Assembly: GCA_016744855.1 (NCBI GenBank)
Contig: JADGDO010000012.1
Coordinates: 60,894-124,893, forward strand
Direction: 5' to 3'
DNA: 64,000 nt
DNA from: Candidatus Fermentibacteraceae bacterium
Lineage (GTDB): Bacteria; Fermentibacterota; Fermentibacteria; Fermentibacterales; JCC-6
Shown here one piece after another: positions 1-8,840 of the stretch (position 1 is its first letter; each line of letters opens with the position of its first letter). A program made the translations under genes and the position numbers. The notes under the pieces were generated by a model. The model saw nothing but the letters and a program-made list of their open reading frames with translations. It made no database searches and was not told the DNA's origin.

Positions 1-1209
1 ATGGCTGGATGGACTCACGGAGTCTGGCCCGGTTACACAGAAGACGAGTGGTTAGCTGTAGACAACAATGCAGATGCAAAAGAAGGAGACTGGTACTATT
101 CTGTCGGTGGAACCACAAACTACAATACAACACCCACAAATGCCTGGCTTCAGAGCCCGGAGATAGATCTATCAACATTTTCAGATGGAGATAGGGTAGC
201 CTTTGCTTTTTTCCACAAGTATGACTTCGGTAATGCCGGTGGAGGATGCAATATTATGATCAGTGACGATAATGGAGCCACATGGGATGTTATAGCTCCC
301 TATTTCGGTTACTACACCAGTGCCGTAGCTTCTCTCGGCGGGCAGCCCGGCTGGACAGGACAGAACTATGGATGGGGTACAACCGGTCCTGATTCATACG
401 ATTTTGCCGTTTTTGATATAACTGAATATGCCGCAGCTAGTTCAGTAAGGATAAGGTTCAATTACGGAACATACGGAGAATCCCATGGTGGTTGGCAGGT
501 AGATTACTGCCGCAGCCGTGGTGGAGCCGACTGGCCTCAGGTAGATATGAATGGTGGAGGTTTCGACTGGTTTGCCTACTCCAATAGCGGAAATCCTGAT
601 CCTTCCTCAACCCCTAACGGCAGTTATTGGGCCGGTAATGATATGTCCACCAGTGGAGCTTGGGACCGCGAGTACGAAAACAACCAGAACAACTACCTTC
701 TTTCTCCTCCGGTCTGTTTCGATAATGATACTGGTGCAGGTATCTATTCCTACCTCGAGTTTATTGCATCTCCCAGAACCCGATCGAGTGATTATGCGAT
801 CCTGGAAGTTGCAGCTTTCTCTCCAGTGGCACCGCCCAGTTGGCACACCATTTTTTCCGCTTCAGGAATTTCACCTTCATTCCAGCAGTTTAGGTATCGC
901 ATAGATTGGCTTCCACCTGATCTGGTCTGGACCGATAATAAAACTGTTGTGTTCAGGTGGCGCATGTATTCCAATGGATCCAGCACCGCCGGAGGATGGA
1001 ATCTTGACAATATCGAGTGTTTCACATCGGAGCAGGTTCTACCTGACATGTTCAATGGATCACCGGTCTTACTAGACTATGACGACACGGAAACTGACGA
1101 TTTGCATATTGTTGATCCGCTGCTTGTCAGAGAATCATATACAACAAGAAGAGAGTCTGTAAGAGCACTCTATGCACCCGGACCACAAAGACTACTGGAG
1201 GATCGATAG
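1..1209 (+). CDS. Secreted beta-sandwich protein, C-terminal part (M6 peptidase/MAM-like)
   Basis: The frame is open from the first base and there is no signal peptide, so this is most likely the C-terminal end of a larger exported protein cut by the window edge, even though the first codon happens to be ATG. Two similar regions are visible (about residues 1-170 and 185-345), each with a 'W..SP.I/V' strand, aromatic-rich beta strands, a 'GGW.(V/L)D' type ending and many Asn, Gly and Asp residues. This resembles the MAM-like jelly-roll domains that follow the catalytic domain in M6 (immune inhibitor A-type) peptidases. No catalytic HExxH is seen in the visible part. The stop codon touches the ATG of the following lipoprotein gene, so the two are probably co-transcribed. 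Family assignment is by pattern only. Confidence 0.6.
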   Translation: MAGWTHGVWPGYTEDEWLAVDNNADAKEGDWYYSVGGTTNYNTTPTNAWLQSPEIDLSTFSDGDRVAFAFFHKYDFGNAGGGCNIMISDDNGATWDVIAPYFGYYTSAVASLGGQPGWTGQNYGWGTTGPDSYDFAVFDITEYAAASSVRIRFNYGTYGESHGGWQVDYCRSRGGADWPQVDMNGGGFDWFAYSNSGNPDPSSTPNGSYWAGNDMSTSGAWDREYENNQNNYLLSPPVCFDNDTGAGIYSYLEFIASPRTRSSDYAILEVAAFSPVAPPSWHTIFSASGISPSFQQFRYRIDWLPPDLVWTDNKTVVFRWRMYSNGSSTAGGWNLDNIECFTSEQVLPDMFNGSPVLLDYDDTETDDLHIVDPLLVRESYTTRRESVRALYAPGPQRLLEDR

Positions 1210-3798
1210 ATGAGCTGGACAAAAATACTGATTGCAGGAGTACTGATTCTTTTTGCTGTCGGTTGCGGTGAGGATTCAAGTGGACCTTCCGAGGAGCTCG
1301 CTGTTACTGTCACTGCTCCACCTGCTGGTGGTGCCTCAGCAGTAGATACATATACTGTGACGTGGACATCATCCGCTACAAGCGGAACAGTATCTCTCTT
1401 TTACAACACGGTTGCAGGTCCTATAGGGCAACAGCAAATAGCCTCCGGTCTTTCGGCCAGCGGCTCACACTCCTGGGACCTTTCTGGAATTGCCGACGGT
1501 GAGTATTTTGTAAGAGCAATAATTACCAGTGGCGCTTCCTCTGGTTCAGACTGGTCGGATGGGTCTCTTACTGTGGATCATTCCAGTGGAGATCCTGCTA
1601 TTACGGTGACAACACCACCTGAAACCGGTGCATCAGCAGATACATCTTTTGCTATAAACTGGGTTTCATCAGGTTATTCCAGTGGTATTGTTAATTTCTT
1701 TGTCGACACAGATACTGACCCAGCTTCCGGTCTTATTGAAATTGCAAAAAACCAGGATGACTCGGGTGAATATATCTGGAGCTGTGCTTCCTTCACCGAG
1801 GGGTACTATTACATCTATGCGGTAATCACAGACAGTGTAAACACCAGCTCTGATTACAGCGCTGGAATACTGACTGTAGATCACGGTGGTCTGAACCCTG
1901 ATTTTTACATCACAAAACCGCCTGCTGCCGGTGCTGAAGCAGATAACGTCTATACAATTCAGTGGGAGAGCACAGCGCCACTGAATTCAACTGTTGATCT
2001 CTACTACGATACAGATGAGGACCCATCATCAGGGCTTGTAGAGATAACAAAGGATATTTTTGACGATGGTTACTACTCCTGGAATTGTTCTTCTGCACCA
2101 GAGGGTGTTTACTATATCTACGGAGTTCTGGAAACTTCGACACCCAGTCGGCAGTCCGGCAGTGTTTTCTCTCTGGTTAATTCAGTGTCCAGGGGTACAA
2201 TTGTAACTGATTACAGTAATGGAACCCTCACAATTGCGCACACTGGTCAGTACTCCATTGAAGTAACAGAACCTCCTGCCTCGGGGGCTTCAGCGGATCA
2301 GAGTTTCCAGATTGAGTGGAATACAGATGCTCCTTCTTCAGAACCTCTGAGACTTTATTATGCTGCAGATACCACTGGAAGTGAACTCCTCGATTTAGCA
2401 ACACTCGAACCTCCTGTCGGAACTGATTACAACTGGGATTGCAGCTCAATTCAAGATGGTAGTTGGTTTATTTACGCCGCTCTGGGTTCAAGAGGTATGG
2501 GTTCAGACTGGAGTGCCGGCCCTGTAAACATTTCCCACGAAGAAGAATACAGTTTTACCATGACCACACCACCCGTTTCAGGTGCTACTGCGAATGAAGA
2601 CTATCTTCTTCAATGGGAGACAGATGCCCCTCCTTCGGCCTATGTTTCTCTTTACTACGGTGTAACTTCAGAACCCGGTGGTACGGTGTACAGCATCGGA
2701 ACTGGAATCATGAACGGTGGTCAGTTTAACTGGCACTGTGAAGCAGTTGACGAGGGAGAGTACTTCGTTTACGGTGTCGTCAGTGATTCGCGTAACCCGC
2801 ATGCTGATGACAGAGGTGCCGGCAGTGACTGGAGTGACGGAACTCTGATTATCGATCATACGGGATATTCCATTAACATTACAGCTCCTTCGAGTCCGGG
2901 TGAACCTGCAGATGAGAGCTATCTTGTTGAGTGGCAGGCATCGGGAAATCCTGATTGCGCTATAGACCTTTACTACGATGATGATACTAATCCTTCAGAT
3001 ATGACTCTTATTGCAGAAGGATTGACTAACACCGGCTCACATGAATGGAATACACTTATCGCCGGTGAAGGTGAGTATTTCGTATATGGAATTATTTATG
3101 ATCCAGCTGACGGAAGACCTGTTCCCGGCTCCGATGAATTTGCTCAGGATTACAGCGAGGGCACCGTTCTTGTCAATCATGAGTACAATTACCTGATTGT
3201 TACAAGTCCTCCACCATGGGGAGCAATGGCCAATGAGAGCCATACAGTTACATGGGCAGCTGCAAGTCAGTCCGGCCCCGGAACTGTTGATGTGTATTAC
3301 GACACTGATACAATCCCATCATCAGGGCTTGTTTCTATTGCTAACAATGTTGCATGGGATGATTACCAGTATGTATGGGATTGCAGTTCCATACCAGCCG
3401 GTTACTACTATGTATATGCTGAAATGGAAAATCCCGGAGGTACGTATTCCGATTACAGTGACGGTACATTGCAGATTTTCCACAGTATGCTGTGGTTTGT
3501 TTTCACAGCACCATCTGCTGCGGGTGACACTGCAGATAACAGTTATGAGCTTAAATGGTATTCGACCGGCCCCGATGGAAGACTAATGGATCTCTACTAT
3601 GACACAGATACTGATCCATCTTCCGGTCTGGTTCTTGTTACAGAAGACGTGGTCTGTACCGAGTACCAGGAAGCATGGACATGGAACTGCAGTTCCGTGC
3701 CCGAAGGTAGCTACTACATCTACGGAATTCTTTCAGATCCTGTTGCTGACGATCAGATTACAGGATACAGCGAAGGAATGCTGACAATAAGCCACTAA
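1210..3798 (+). CDS. Lipoprotein with eight tandem beta-sandwich repeats
   Basis: An 862-residue exported lipoprotein. The N-terminus has a basic start, a hydrophobic stretch and the lipobox AVGC with Cys19, followed by the linker GEDSSGPS. The rest is eight tandem domains of about 95-120 residues, each beginning with a 'V/I-T-x-P-P-x-x-G-A-x-A-D-x-x-Y-x-(I/V)-x-W' strand, then 'D-L-Y-Y-D-T-D-x-x-P-S-S-G-L', then 'Y-x-W-(N/D)-C-S-S-(I/V)-P-E-G-x-Y-Y-I-Y' and ending 'S-D-(Y/W)-S-x-G-x-L-x-I-x-H'. The pattern recalls Ig-like/fibronectin-like or Kre9/KNH-type surface domains. No enzyme motif is visible. A GGAGG sequence lies just before the ATG, which directly follows the stop of the previous gene. 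A surface binding or structural role is inference; the domain count is directly visible. Confidence 0.8.
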   Translation: MSWTKILIAGVLILFAVGCGEDSSGPSEELAVTVTAPPAGGASAVDTYTVTWTSSATSGTVSLFYNTVAGPIGQQQIASGLSASGSHSWDLSGIADGEYFVRAIITSGASSGSDWSDGSLTVDHSSGDPAITVTTPPETGASADTSFAINWVSSGYSSGIVNFFVDTDTDPASGLIEIAKNQDDSGEYIWSCASFTEGYYYIYAVITDSVNTSSDYSAGILTVDHGGLNPDFYITKPPAAGAEADNVYTIQWESTAPLNSTVDLYYDTDEDPSSGLVEITKDIFDDGYYSWNCSSAPEGVYYIYGVLETSTPSRQSGSVFSLVNSVSRGTIVTDYSNGTLTIAHTGQYSIEVTEPPASGASADQSFQIEWNTDAPSSEPLRLYYAADTTGSELLDLATLEPPVGTDYNWDCSSIQDGSWFIYAALGSRGMGSDWSAGPVNISHEEEYSFTMTTPPVSGATANEDYLLQWETDAPPSAYVSLYYGVTSEPGGTVYSIGTGIMNGGQFNWHCEAVDEGEYFVYGVVSDSRNPHADDRGAGSDWSDGTLIIDHTGYSINITAPSSPGEPADESYLVEWQASGNPDCAIDLYYDDDTNPSDMTLIAEGLTNTGSHEWNTLIAGEGEYFVYGIIYDPADGRPVPGSDEFAQDYSEGTVLVNHEYNYLIVTSPPPWGAMANESHTVTWAAASQSGPGTVDVYYDTDTIPSSGLVSIANNVAWDDYQYVWDCSSIPAGYYYVYAEMENPGGTYSDYSDGTLQIFHSMLWFVFTAPSAAGDTADNSYELKWYSTGPDGRLMDLYYDTDTDPSSGLVLVTEDVVCTEYQEAWTWNCSSVPEGSYYIYGILSDPVADDQITGYSEGMLTISH
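1300..3798 (+). repeat. Eight in-frame tandem repeats encoding beta-sandwich domains
   Basis: The coding DNA repeats about every 290-360 bases. Each unit has a Pro-Pro-x-x-Gly-Ala start, a Tyr-Tyr-Asp-Thr-Asp middle and a Tyr-Tyr-Ile-Tyr end. Units begin near 1300, 1600, 1900, 2260, 2555, 2865, 3185 and 3490. The units have diverged at DNA level, most strongly in the fifth and sixth, which lack the DTD segment, so this is an old domain duplication and not a recent satellite. Confidence 0.8.
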
Positions 3799-3804
3799 TA
3801 GGCT

Positions 3805-5286
3805 TTAGCTGTTCAGCTGAATAACCAGTTCCGCAAGGCGGGGATCGTAAATGGTCCCCGCTCTCATGTTCATGTCTCTTACAGCCATAGCGGTTCCCGA
3901 GTTCATCGCTTTCTCCCATGCAATACTCACTGCGAGAATTCTGGCTGGTAGAGGTATCTCTTCTCCGGTTTTTCTTGTGGCTCCGGTACCGCACCAGTGC
4001 TCTTTCATCCCCTTAAGTGCCTCCAGAGTTATCGCAGGAAGAGCATGTGGGTATCCCTCGATAATTTGCCCGCTTGCCTTGGGGAGAGAAACCATGTGAA
4101 GCAGACCCGCGAGGCGGATGCAGTCTTCGAACCACATATCCCTTTCTAGTGCTTTTGAAAGTGCTACAGCTGTTGTGGTTACTCTTCTGCTGAAACCGGC
4201 AAAATCGCTAGTGTTCCGCTCTACAAAAGAGATCATTGTTTCAATTGATTCCCAGGAAGTTTTCTTCATCTTCTTCTCAGCTTCAAGACCGCTCAGAACA
4301 GGAACCGCCCTGTTCAGGAATGATTCCATATAAACAGGTATTGTGGAGTTGAAAGAGTCAACCCAGATGGTAAGACCCGCATCATGCTGAATCTTCAAGC
4401 TATTGGTTACATCCCATTTTTCACCGTCAAAATAAGTCAGGCATTTCCATCTGACAGCAGATCTGCAGTCCCAGGCTTCTGAAACAGCTTTGTTAAGGGC
4501 TCTCAGAACATCCATCTCTGATGCTGCAGAAAATAGTTTGCTGGAAAGTTCTTTTAAACGGAGGACTGTTTCAAGTTCGTCTGTTTTCTCGTGTGCAGAT
4601 CTGTTATGCCTAAGATTAATGCCGTGAACCAGAAGCATTGAGAGCAATCCGAAGGCGCAAGAGACAAGAATTGTTGTTGTGTTTATCTGAGTAAGAACAA
4701 CCATTGTGGAAGGTACAGCCAGCAAGAGAATGAAGGTGTTCAGAAGAACTGTTTTCTTTAGTATCTCAATAAGATTACATTTCGAGCTGCTGAAATATGA
4801 TACTGAAATGCATCTGAGGAATATGACGTTGATGACAGCGACAATCATGGCTAGGTAAGTTTGAATAGCCCCCTGTTCTATTGAAAACTCCTGAAAGCTC
4901 CAGAATAGAAATGAACTGAATCGAAGAAGAAATGCAAAAGAAACTCCCAGAAAAAGGGCTTCTGGGACATCAGAAACAATCTTTTTACCCATTCTGATGG
5001 AATTTAGAATACTTCCGCTGAATGCCATTACAGCGGTCACCGGATATATAAGAAGAGAATTATCCCAGGTAGCAAGAAAAACAATCACAGCAGGTTCTAT
5101 CCCTATTTTGTCACTGTAGTCGGAAGAAAGAATGAAAATTCTCGACAACAGTATTCCCGTTGATGCTAGAAGAAGAAGCACAAATGATTGTATGGGGTCT
5201 GATGGCGATGCTTCCTGTACGGGAAAAACAAAGAACAGTGAAACAAGAGCGCAAGTTGCGATCAGATATTTGATCCCTGATTTCAT
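3805..5286 (-). CDS. Membrane protein with degenerate HD-GYP domain
   Basis: A 493-residue protein with about six to seven hydrophobic helices in the first 230 residues, then a soluble region and a C-terminal domain that lines up with HD-GYP phosphodiesterases. The metal-binding motifs are lost: the HDIGK box reads HMVSLPK, the HHExxDGxGYP box reads EHWCGTGATRK, and the VADxFDAM box reads VSIAWEKAM. It is therefore probably catalytically dead towards cyclic di-GMP and may act as a sensor, scaffold or regulator. Its ATG overlaps the stop of the upstream intact HD-GYP gene by four bases, which argues for coupled translation and a paired function. It ends six bases from the convergent lipoprotein gene. 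The fold assignment comes from spacing and flanking residues and is moderately sure. Confidence 0.7.
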   Translation of the reverse strand: MKSGIKYLIATCALVSLFFVFPVQEASPSDPIQSFVLLLLASTGILLSRIFILSSDYSDKIGIEPAVIVFLATWDNSLLIYPVTAVMAFSGSILNSIRMGKKIVSDVPEALFLGVSFAFLLRFSSFLFWSFQEFSIEQGAIQTYLAMIVAVINVIFLRCISVSYFSSSKCNLIEILKKTVLLNTFILLLAVPSTMVVLTQINTTTILVSCAFGLLSMLLVHGINLRHNRSAHEKTDELETVLRLKELSSKLFSAASEMDVLRALNKAVSEAWDCRSAVRWKCLTYFDGEKWDVTNSLKIQHDAGLTIWVDSFNSTIPVYMESFLNRAVPVLSGLEAEKKMKKTSWESIETMISFVERNTSDFAGFSRRVTTTAVALSKALERDMWFEDCIRLAGLLHMVSLPKASGQIIEGYPHALPAITLEALKGMKEHWCGTGATRKTGEEIPLPARILAVSIAWEKAMNSGTAMAVRDMNMRAGTIYDPRLAELVIQLNS

Positions 5287-6671
5287 CGTAGAATTCCCTC
5301 CAATGCATCTACCACTACAGCGTCGAAGTATATACCCCTGTAGTTCTTTATTTCCTGGAGAGCTTCCTGTTTTGATTTGCCCGGGTGGTATGCCCGTGGG
5401 GATGTTATTGCATCGAAAACATCAGCCACAGCAACAATTCTTGCAGAAAGAGTTATTGCAGATCCTGATAGTCCTTCCGGATACCCGCTGCCGTCGATGT
5501 GTTCGTGGTGCTGAAGTATAATCGGCGCTGCTTCACTGTACCTTTGCATTGCCCCCAGTAACTTTGCACCGGCATTGGGATGAGTTTGAATTAGATTTCT
5601 TTCAGATCTTGTGAGGAGGCCTTTCTTCATTATCAGTTCGCCGGGAACAGCAAGTTTTCCAATGTCATGGAGCAGAGCACCAATTTTTAGTTTAAGTATT
5701 TCTCCCTCTGGAAGACCTATGACTCTCGCTAGTTTTACAGCCATTTCTGATACTCTTAAAGAGTGGTGGTGGGTGTCTGAATCCTTTCTGTCTGCAAGCT
5801 GGACAAACATCAATGCTGCTCCGAGGAATGCGTTTTCAAGTCTTCTCTTGCTGAAAGCTGCCTTCCAGACATTTTCCAGCAGCGCAAGGGTCTCTCGCAG
5901 ATCACTGCTTTCCAGCAATCTGATTTCCCTAGCGGCATCACCTCCTGCGATGAACACCGAGTCATCAGTTGATACTACCAACCATTGCCCCTGTTCTTCA
6001 ATCCGGTAAGTAGAAGCAGGCGAAGCTGGAATTGTTAATGCTGCAGGTTTTCCCTGCATTGTCCATACGTGAGATCCGTCCATCAGATAAAGTGGAAAAC
6101 TATCATCATCACTGTAAAGAAAGCTGACAAGTCTGTTTTGAAGAGATAGAGTTTTGATACGATCGTTGTATCTGGAGAGACGATTTCGAGAACGGAAATC
6201 GTATATCAATGAAGTTAGAACTATAGAGAATACAAGAACCCCACCCGCGAAACCATCTTTTGTGAAAAAGAATAGAATTATGTATGCGAATATTCCGTTG
6301 ATCAGCCATGTTGTAGAGATCAGGGCGATTGATTGCAACGAGAGTCTTCTGATGCATGCCAGAAAGGCAGTTTGCAGAAGAATTCCTCCAGGTATGAACA
6401 ACAAACTAGCTGGACTTGCCTCTCTGAAACCGGATACCGTTAACGCCGCCAGAACAGCTACAGGTATGTAGCTTAAAAAGAGAAATCTGGTATTCGCTTG
6501 TTTCCAGTTCACCTGCAACCCGAGGGAAACAGCTGCCAGTGATGTGACAATTCCAGGAATGACTCCCCCGAACGAAAAGGCCAGCCAGCATAGCATTGGG
6601 AAGAGGGTTACCGGTCCGGTTTTCATCTCTATCACCATACATGATGATGCAACTGCAACAAGACAAATCAA
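5283..6671 (-). CDS. Membrane HD-GYP domain phosphodiesterase
   Basis: HD-GYP proteins hydrolyse cyclic di-GMP (some also cGAMP) using a bi- or trinuclear iron centre. Here the N-terminal ~165 residues are hydrophobic helices (a membrane sensor region), followed by a linker and a C-terminal domain with intact motifs: HDIGK, HHEHIDGSGYP and VADVFDAI. The start given is a TTG. The frame stays open upstream to a TGA at 6819-6821 and encodes another hydrophobic helix there; a GGAGGG ribosome site sits seven bases before an in-frame ATA at 6771-6773, so the real protein may begin there with a non-standard start. The gene overlaps the following degenerate HD-GYP gene by four bases, forming a two-gene unit. 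The family is sure; the start is not. Confidence 0.85.
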   Translation of the reverse strand: MICLVAVASSCMVIEMKTGPVTLFPMLCWLAFSFGGVIPGIVTSLAAVSLGLQVNWKQANTRFLFLSYIPVAVLAALTVSGFREASPASLLFIPGGILLQTAFLACIRRLSLQSIALISTTWLINGIFAYIILFFFTKDGFAGGVLVFSIVLTSLIYDFRSRNRLSRYNDRIKTLSLQNRLVSFLYSDDDSFPLYLMDGSHVWTMQGKPAALTIPASPASTYRIEEQGQWLVVSTDDSVFIAGGDAAREIRLLESSDLRETLALLENVWKAAFSKRRLENAFLGAALMFVQLADRKDSDTHHHSLRVSEMAVKLARVIGLPEGEILKLKIGALLHDIGKLAVPGELIMKKGLLTRSERNLIQTHPNAGAKLLGAMQRYSEAAPIILQHHEHIDGSGYPEGLSGSAITLSARIVAVADVFDAITSPRAYHPGKSKQEALQEIKNYRGIYFDAVVVDALEGILR

Positions 6672-6820
6672 TCCTGATACAGCTCCATTTTGTGAGAAAA
6701 CGGCTGCTGCGGAAGTGAAAATAAGGCCAGCTGCAGAAAGAGCTGCAAGTTGCCTGTGATCATTTTTGTTTATTGGAAACCCTCCAGCTTTTGAACAACG
6801 TGTAAACTCTGAACATTTTC

Positions 6821-6828
6821 ATTATAGT
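6821..6828. promoter_or_regulatory. Overlapping divergent -10 elements
   Basis: ATTATAGT lies between the divergent HD-GYP and radical SAM genes. It reads TATAAT on the minus strand (6821-6826) and TATAGT on the plus strand (6823-6828). Distances to both genes fit promoters: the minus -10 is about 48 bases from the GGAGGG-associated ATA, the plus -10 about 43 bases from the TTG start. The -35 matches are weak on both sides. Confidence 0.4.
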
Positions 6829-6870
6829 CAATGAGATTCAAGAGGCAAAGGTCAGAGGAATGGAGATTTT

Positions 6871-8094
6871 TTGAAAGTTCTTTTTGTTCAGTCTCCCGTT
6901 GGGCGAATAGAGGCACCGATCTATCCGATCGGGCTGGCTTATCTCGCCGGAGGGCTTACATCACATCAATGTACCGGAATAGATCTCACCTTCGAGAAAT
7001 CACCGGGAGATGCGTTGGAAGCTGAGCTTGAACGCTTTAAGCCGGAAGTTGTAGCTGTTTCTGTTAGAAATATTGACGATAGTTCATATCCTGTTACTCA
7101 TTGGTACCTTGACTCATTCGGTGAGGTAATGACAGCCCTCGATAAATGGAAGGGAACAGTAATCGCCGGTGGTGCAGGATTTTCAATTTATCCCGAAGAA
7201 ATACTGAGTCTCTGGCCGAGAATTGATATTGCTGTTGTAGGAGAAGGTGAATTGGCCTTACCCGAATTGCTTGGTTATTTGAACGGTTCACCGGCCCCTG
7301 CTTGGCTGCATGGGGCAATTGCAACCCCCCCAAGACCCTTGCTTAAAAATGTTCCACTCCCTGATTACAGTGTTTTTCCTGCATCTGATTATCCCGGCAG
7401 GGGATCTGTAGGAGTTCAAACAAGAAGAGGTTGTGTCTTTAATTGTGCATACTGCACATACAAGACCGTAAGCGGCAGTGGTTTCCGTTTAAGACCTGTT
7501 GAGCATATTGTACTTGATATCAGGAACATCATAGAACAGGGGTTTGACAGTTTCATGTTTGTAGATTCAGTTTTCGATCATCCACTAGACTTTTTTCTAG
7601 AATTGCTTAATGCTCTTTCAGGCATTGAAAGCATTCTGCCGTGGGGCGCTTGGATGTCAGAATCTGTTCCTCTGGAACGTCTAGAAGAAATGTACAATGC
7701 TGGTTGCAGGTGGGTTGATTTTTCCCCAGACGTGATTACCAAAAAAGGCTGGAAGCTAATGGGAAAGGGTGGAGCTCTCAAAAAACTCTGGCCTGCCGTT
7801 AAACAAGCAAGAAAAGTCGGTTTGACAGTTGGAATCAACTTCTTCAGTGCCTCGCCAGGTGAAAATTTCATGGCTCTTGTTGGGAAATTTATTTTTATGG
7901 CGAAAGCAAGAGTTCTTCTTGGATGGGGAAGCACCTTTATCAATATCGGAACAATCAGGCTTTACAAAGGAGCTCCCCTTTCTGAGAAGCTTCACCCTGG
8001 TGAAGAGTTGTTTAAACCGGTTTTTTACCGACCGAAAGGATTGGCTGATCTAGCCATTAGAGCCTTTCAATCTTTTAGAAGAAGACGCAGATGA
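6871..8094 (+). CDS. Radical SAM protein with B12-binding-like N-terminal domain
   Basis: A 407-residue protein of the B12-binding-domain radical SAM family. The first ~140 residues form a Rossmann-like half starting KVLFVQSPVG and including the 'PIGLAYLAGGL' and 'VVGEGE' patterns typical of the cobalamin-binding-like domain; the classic DxHxxG motif that ligates B12 base-off is not visible. The radical SAM 4Fe-4S motif is Cys188-x3-Cys192-x2-Cys195 in RRGCVFNCAYC. The substrate cannot be told. The TTG start is supported by GGAG upstream and by the family-typical N-terminus. The end overlaps aroE by four bases (ATGA), so it is likely co-translated with aroE and the HydE-like gene. Family is confident, reaction unknown. 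Confidence 0.8.
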   Translation: MKVLFVQSPVGRIEAPIYPIGLAYLAGGLTSHQCTGIDLTFEKSPGDALEAELERFKPEVVAVSVRNIDDSSYPVTHWYLDSFGEVMTALDKWKGTVIAGGAGFSIYPEEILSLWPRIDIAVVGEGELALPELLGYLNGSPAPAWLHGAIATPPRPLLKNVPLPDYSVFPASDYPGRGSVGVQTRRGCVFNCAYCTYKTVSGSGFRLRPVEHIVLDIRNIIEQGFDSFMFVDSVFDHPLDFFLELLNALSGIESILPWGAWMSESVPLERLEEMYNAGCRWVDFSPDVITKKGWKLMGKGGALKKLWPAVKQARKVGLTVGINFFSASPGENFMALVGKFIFMAKARVLLGWGSTFINIGTIRLYKGAPLSEKLHPGEELFKPVFYRPKGLADLAIRAFQSFRRRRR

Positions 8095-8840
8095 TTACTG
8101 AATTTAAAGCGGGGCTTGTAGGCTTTCCCGTTTCACACTCACTTTCACCTGAGATACATTCTCTCTTTCTTGATTTTTTCGGCATTAAAGGTTGCTATCG
8201 GCTTCACCTGGTAGAGCCCGGGAATCTGTCAGACTTTTTGATTCATGCTGTAGCTGAGGGGTTTACCGGCCTTAATGTTACAGTACCACACAAGCTAGCA
8301 GCAGCGAGACTGTGTGATTCTCTCTCAAGCGAAGCAGAAGCAGCAGGTGCTGTAAACACAATTGTTTTCAGCCCCGATGGTTTAATAGGTTTCAATACCG
8401 ATATTACAGGTTTAAGAGTTGCTCTCAGCGGGATGCCTTCTCCATTTTATATTCTTGGCAGAGGTGGGGTAGCAGCAGCAGTGGCAGCTGCATTACGGGG
8501 CTCAGATGTGACTTTCCTGTCAAGGGGAGAGAGCATTCCTGCAGATAAAATTCATGCAGTAGGTTCAGTAATTAATGCTACACCTGTTGGCTGGGATGAT
8601 AAGGATGTTTTTCCGTTTGACATCCCTGCTGGCTGGAGTTTTGTCGATTTGAACTACAATCCCGGCTGGAGTTGGCGAAACAGCCTGTCGTGCCCGGTTG
8701 TTACCGGGGAGAAAATGCTTGTGGAGCAGGCTGCTGAATCGTTCCACTTGTGGACGGGCCACACTCCTGATGAGCGGCTAAAAACGAAAGTACTGAAAAG
8801 GATAGGGGACATACTTCATGAACAGAGAAATAACCACTGA
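8091..8840 (+). CDS. aroE: Shikimate dehydrogenase (NADP+)
   Basis: AroE reduces 3-dehydroshikimate to shikimate with NADPH in the chorismate pathway. The substrate site is clear: SHSLSPEIH near residue 15, NVTVPHK with the catalytic Lys, AGAVNT and GFNTDITG. The NADP-binding half is recognisable by 'YILGRGGVAAAV' and 'NATPVGW'. At 249 residues it is slightly shorter than the usual ~270. The ATG overlaps the end of the upstream radical SAM gene by four bases, and the HydE-like gene starts inside the last 23 bases, so the three form an operon. Shikimate kinase lies just beyond on the opposite strand, which keeps the two consecutive pathway steps together. Confidence 0.93.
   Translation: MITEFKAGLVGFPVSHSLSPEIHSLFLDFFGIKGCYRLHLVEPGNLSDFLIHAVAEGFTGLNVTVPHKLAAARLCDSLSSEAEAAGAVNTIVFSPDGLIGFNTDITGLRVALSGMPSPFYILGRGGVAAAVAAALRGSDVTFLSRGESIPADKIHAVGSVINATPVGWDDKDVFPFDIPAGWSFVDLNYNPGWSWRNSLSCPVVTGEKMLVEQAAESFHLWTGHTPDERLKTKVLKRIGDILHEQRNNH

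Noticed and set aside
1300..3798. CRISPR array
   Set aside because: The repeats are about 300 bases long, in frame and encode protein domains; there are no short identical repeats with unique spacers.
5611..6009. Plus-strand reading frame of 132 codons
   Set aside because: It is opposite the HD-GYP domain coding region and shows Ser-rich antisense composition with no motif.
6761..6763. ATG as start of the HD-GYP gene
   Set aside because: It is out of frame with the conserved protein and its reading stops after a short stretch.
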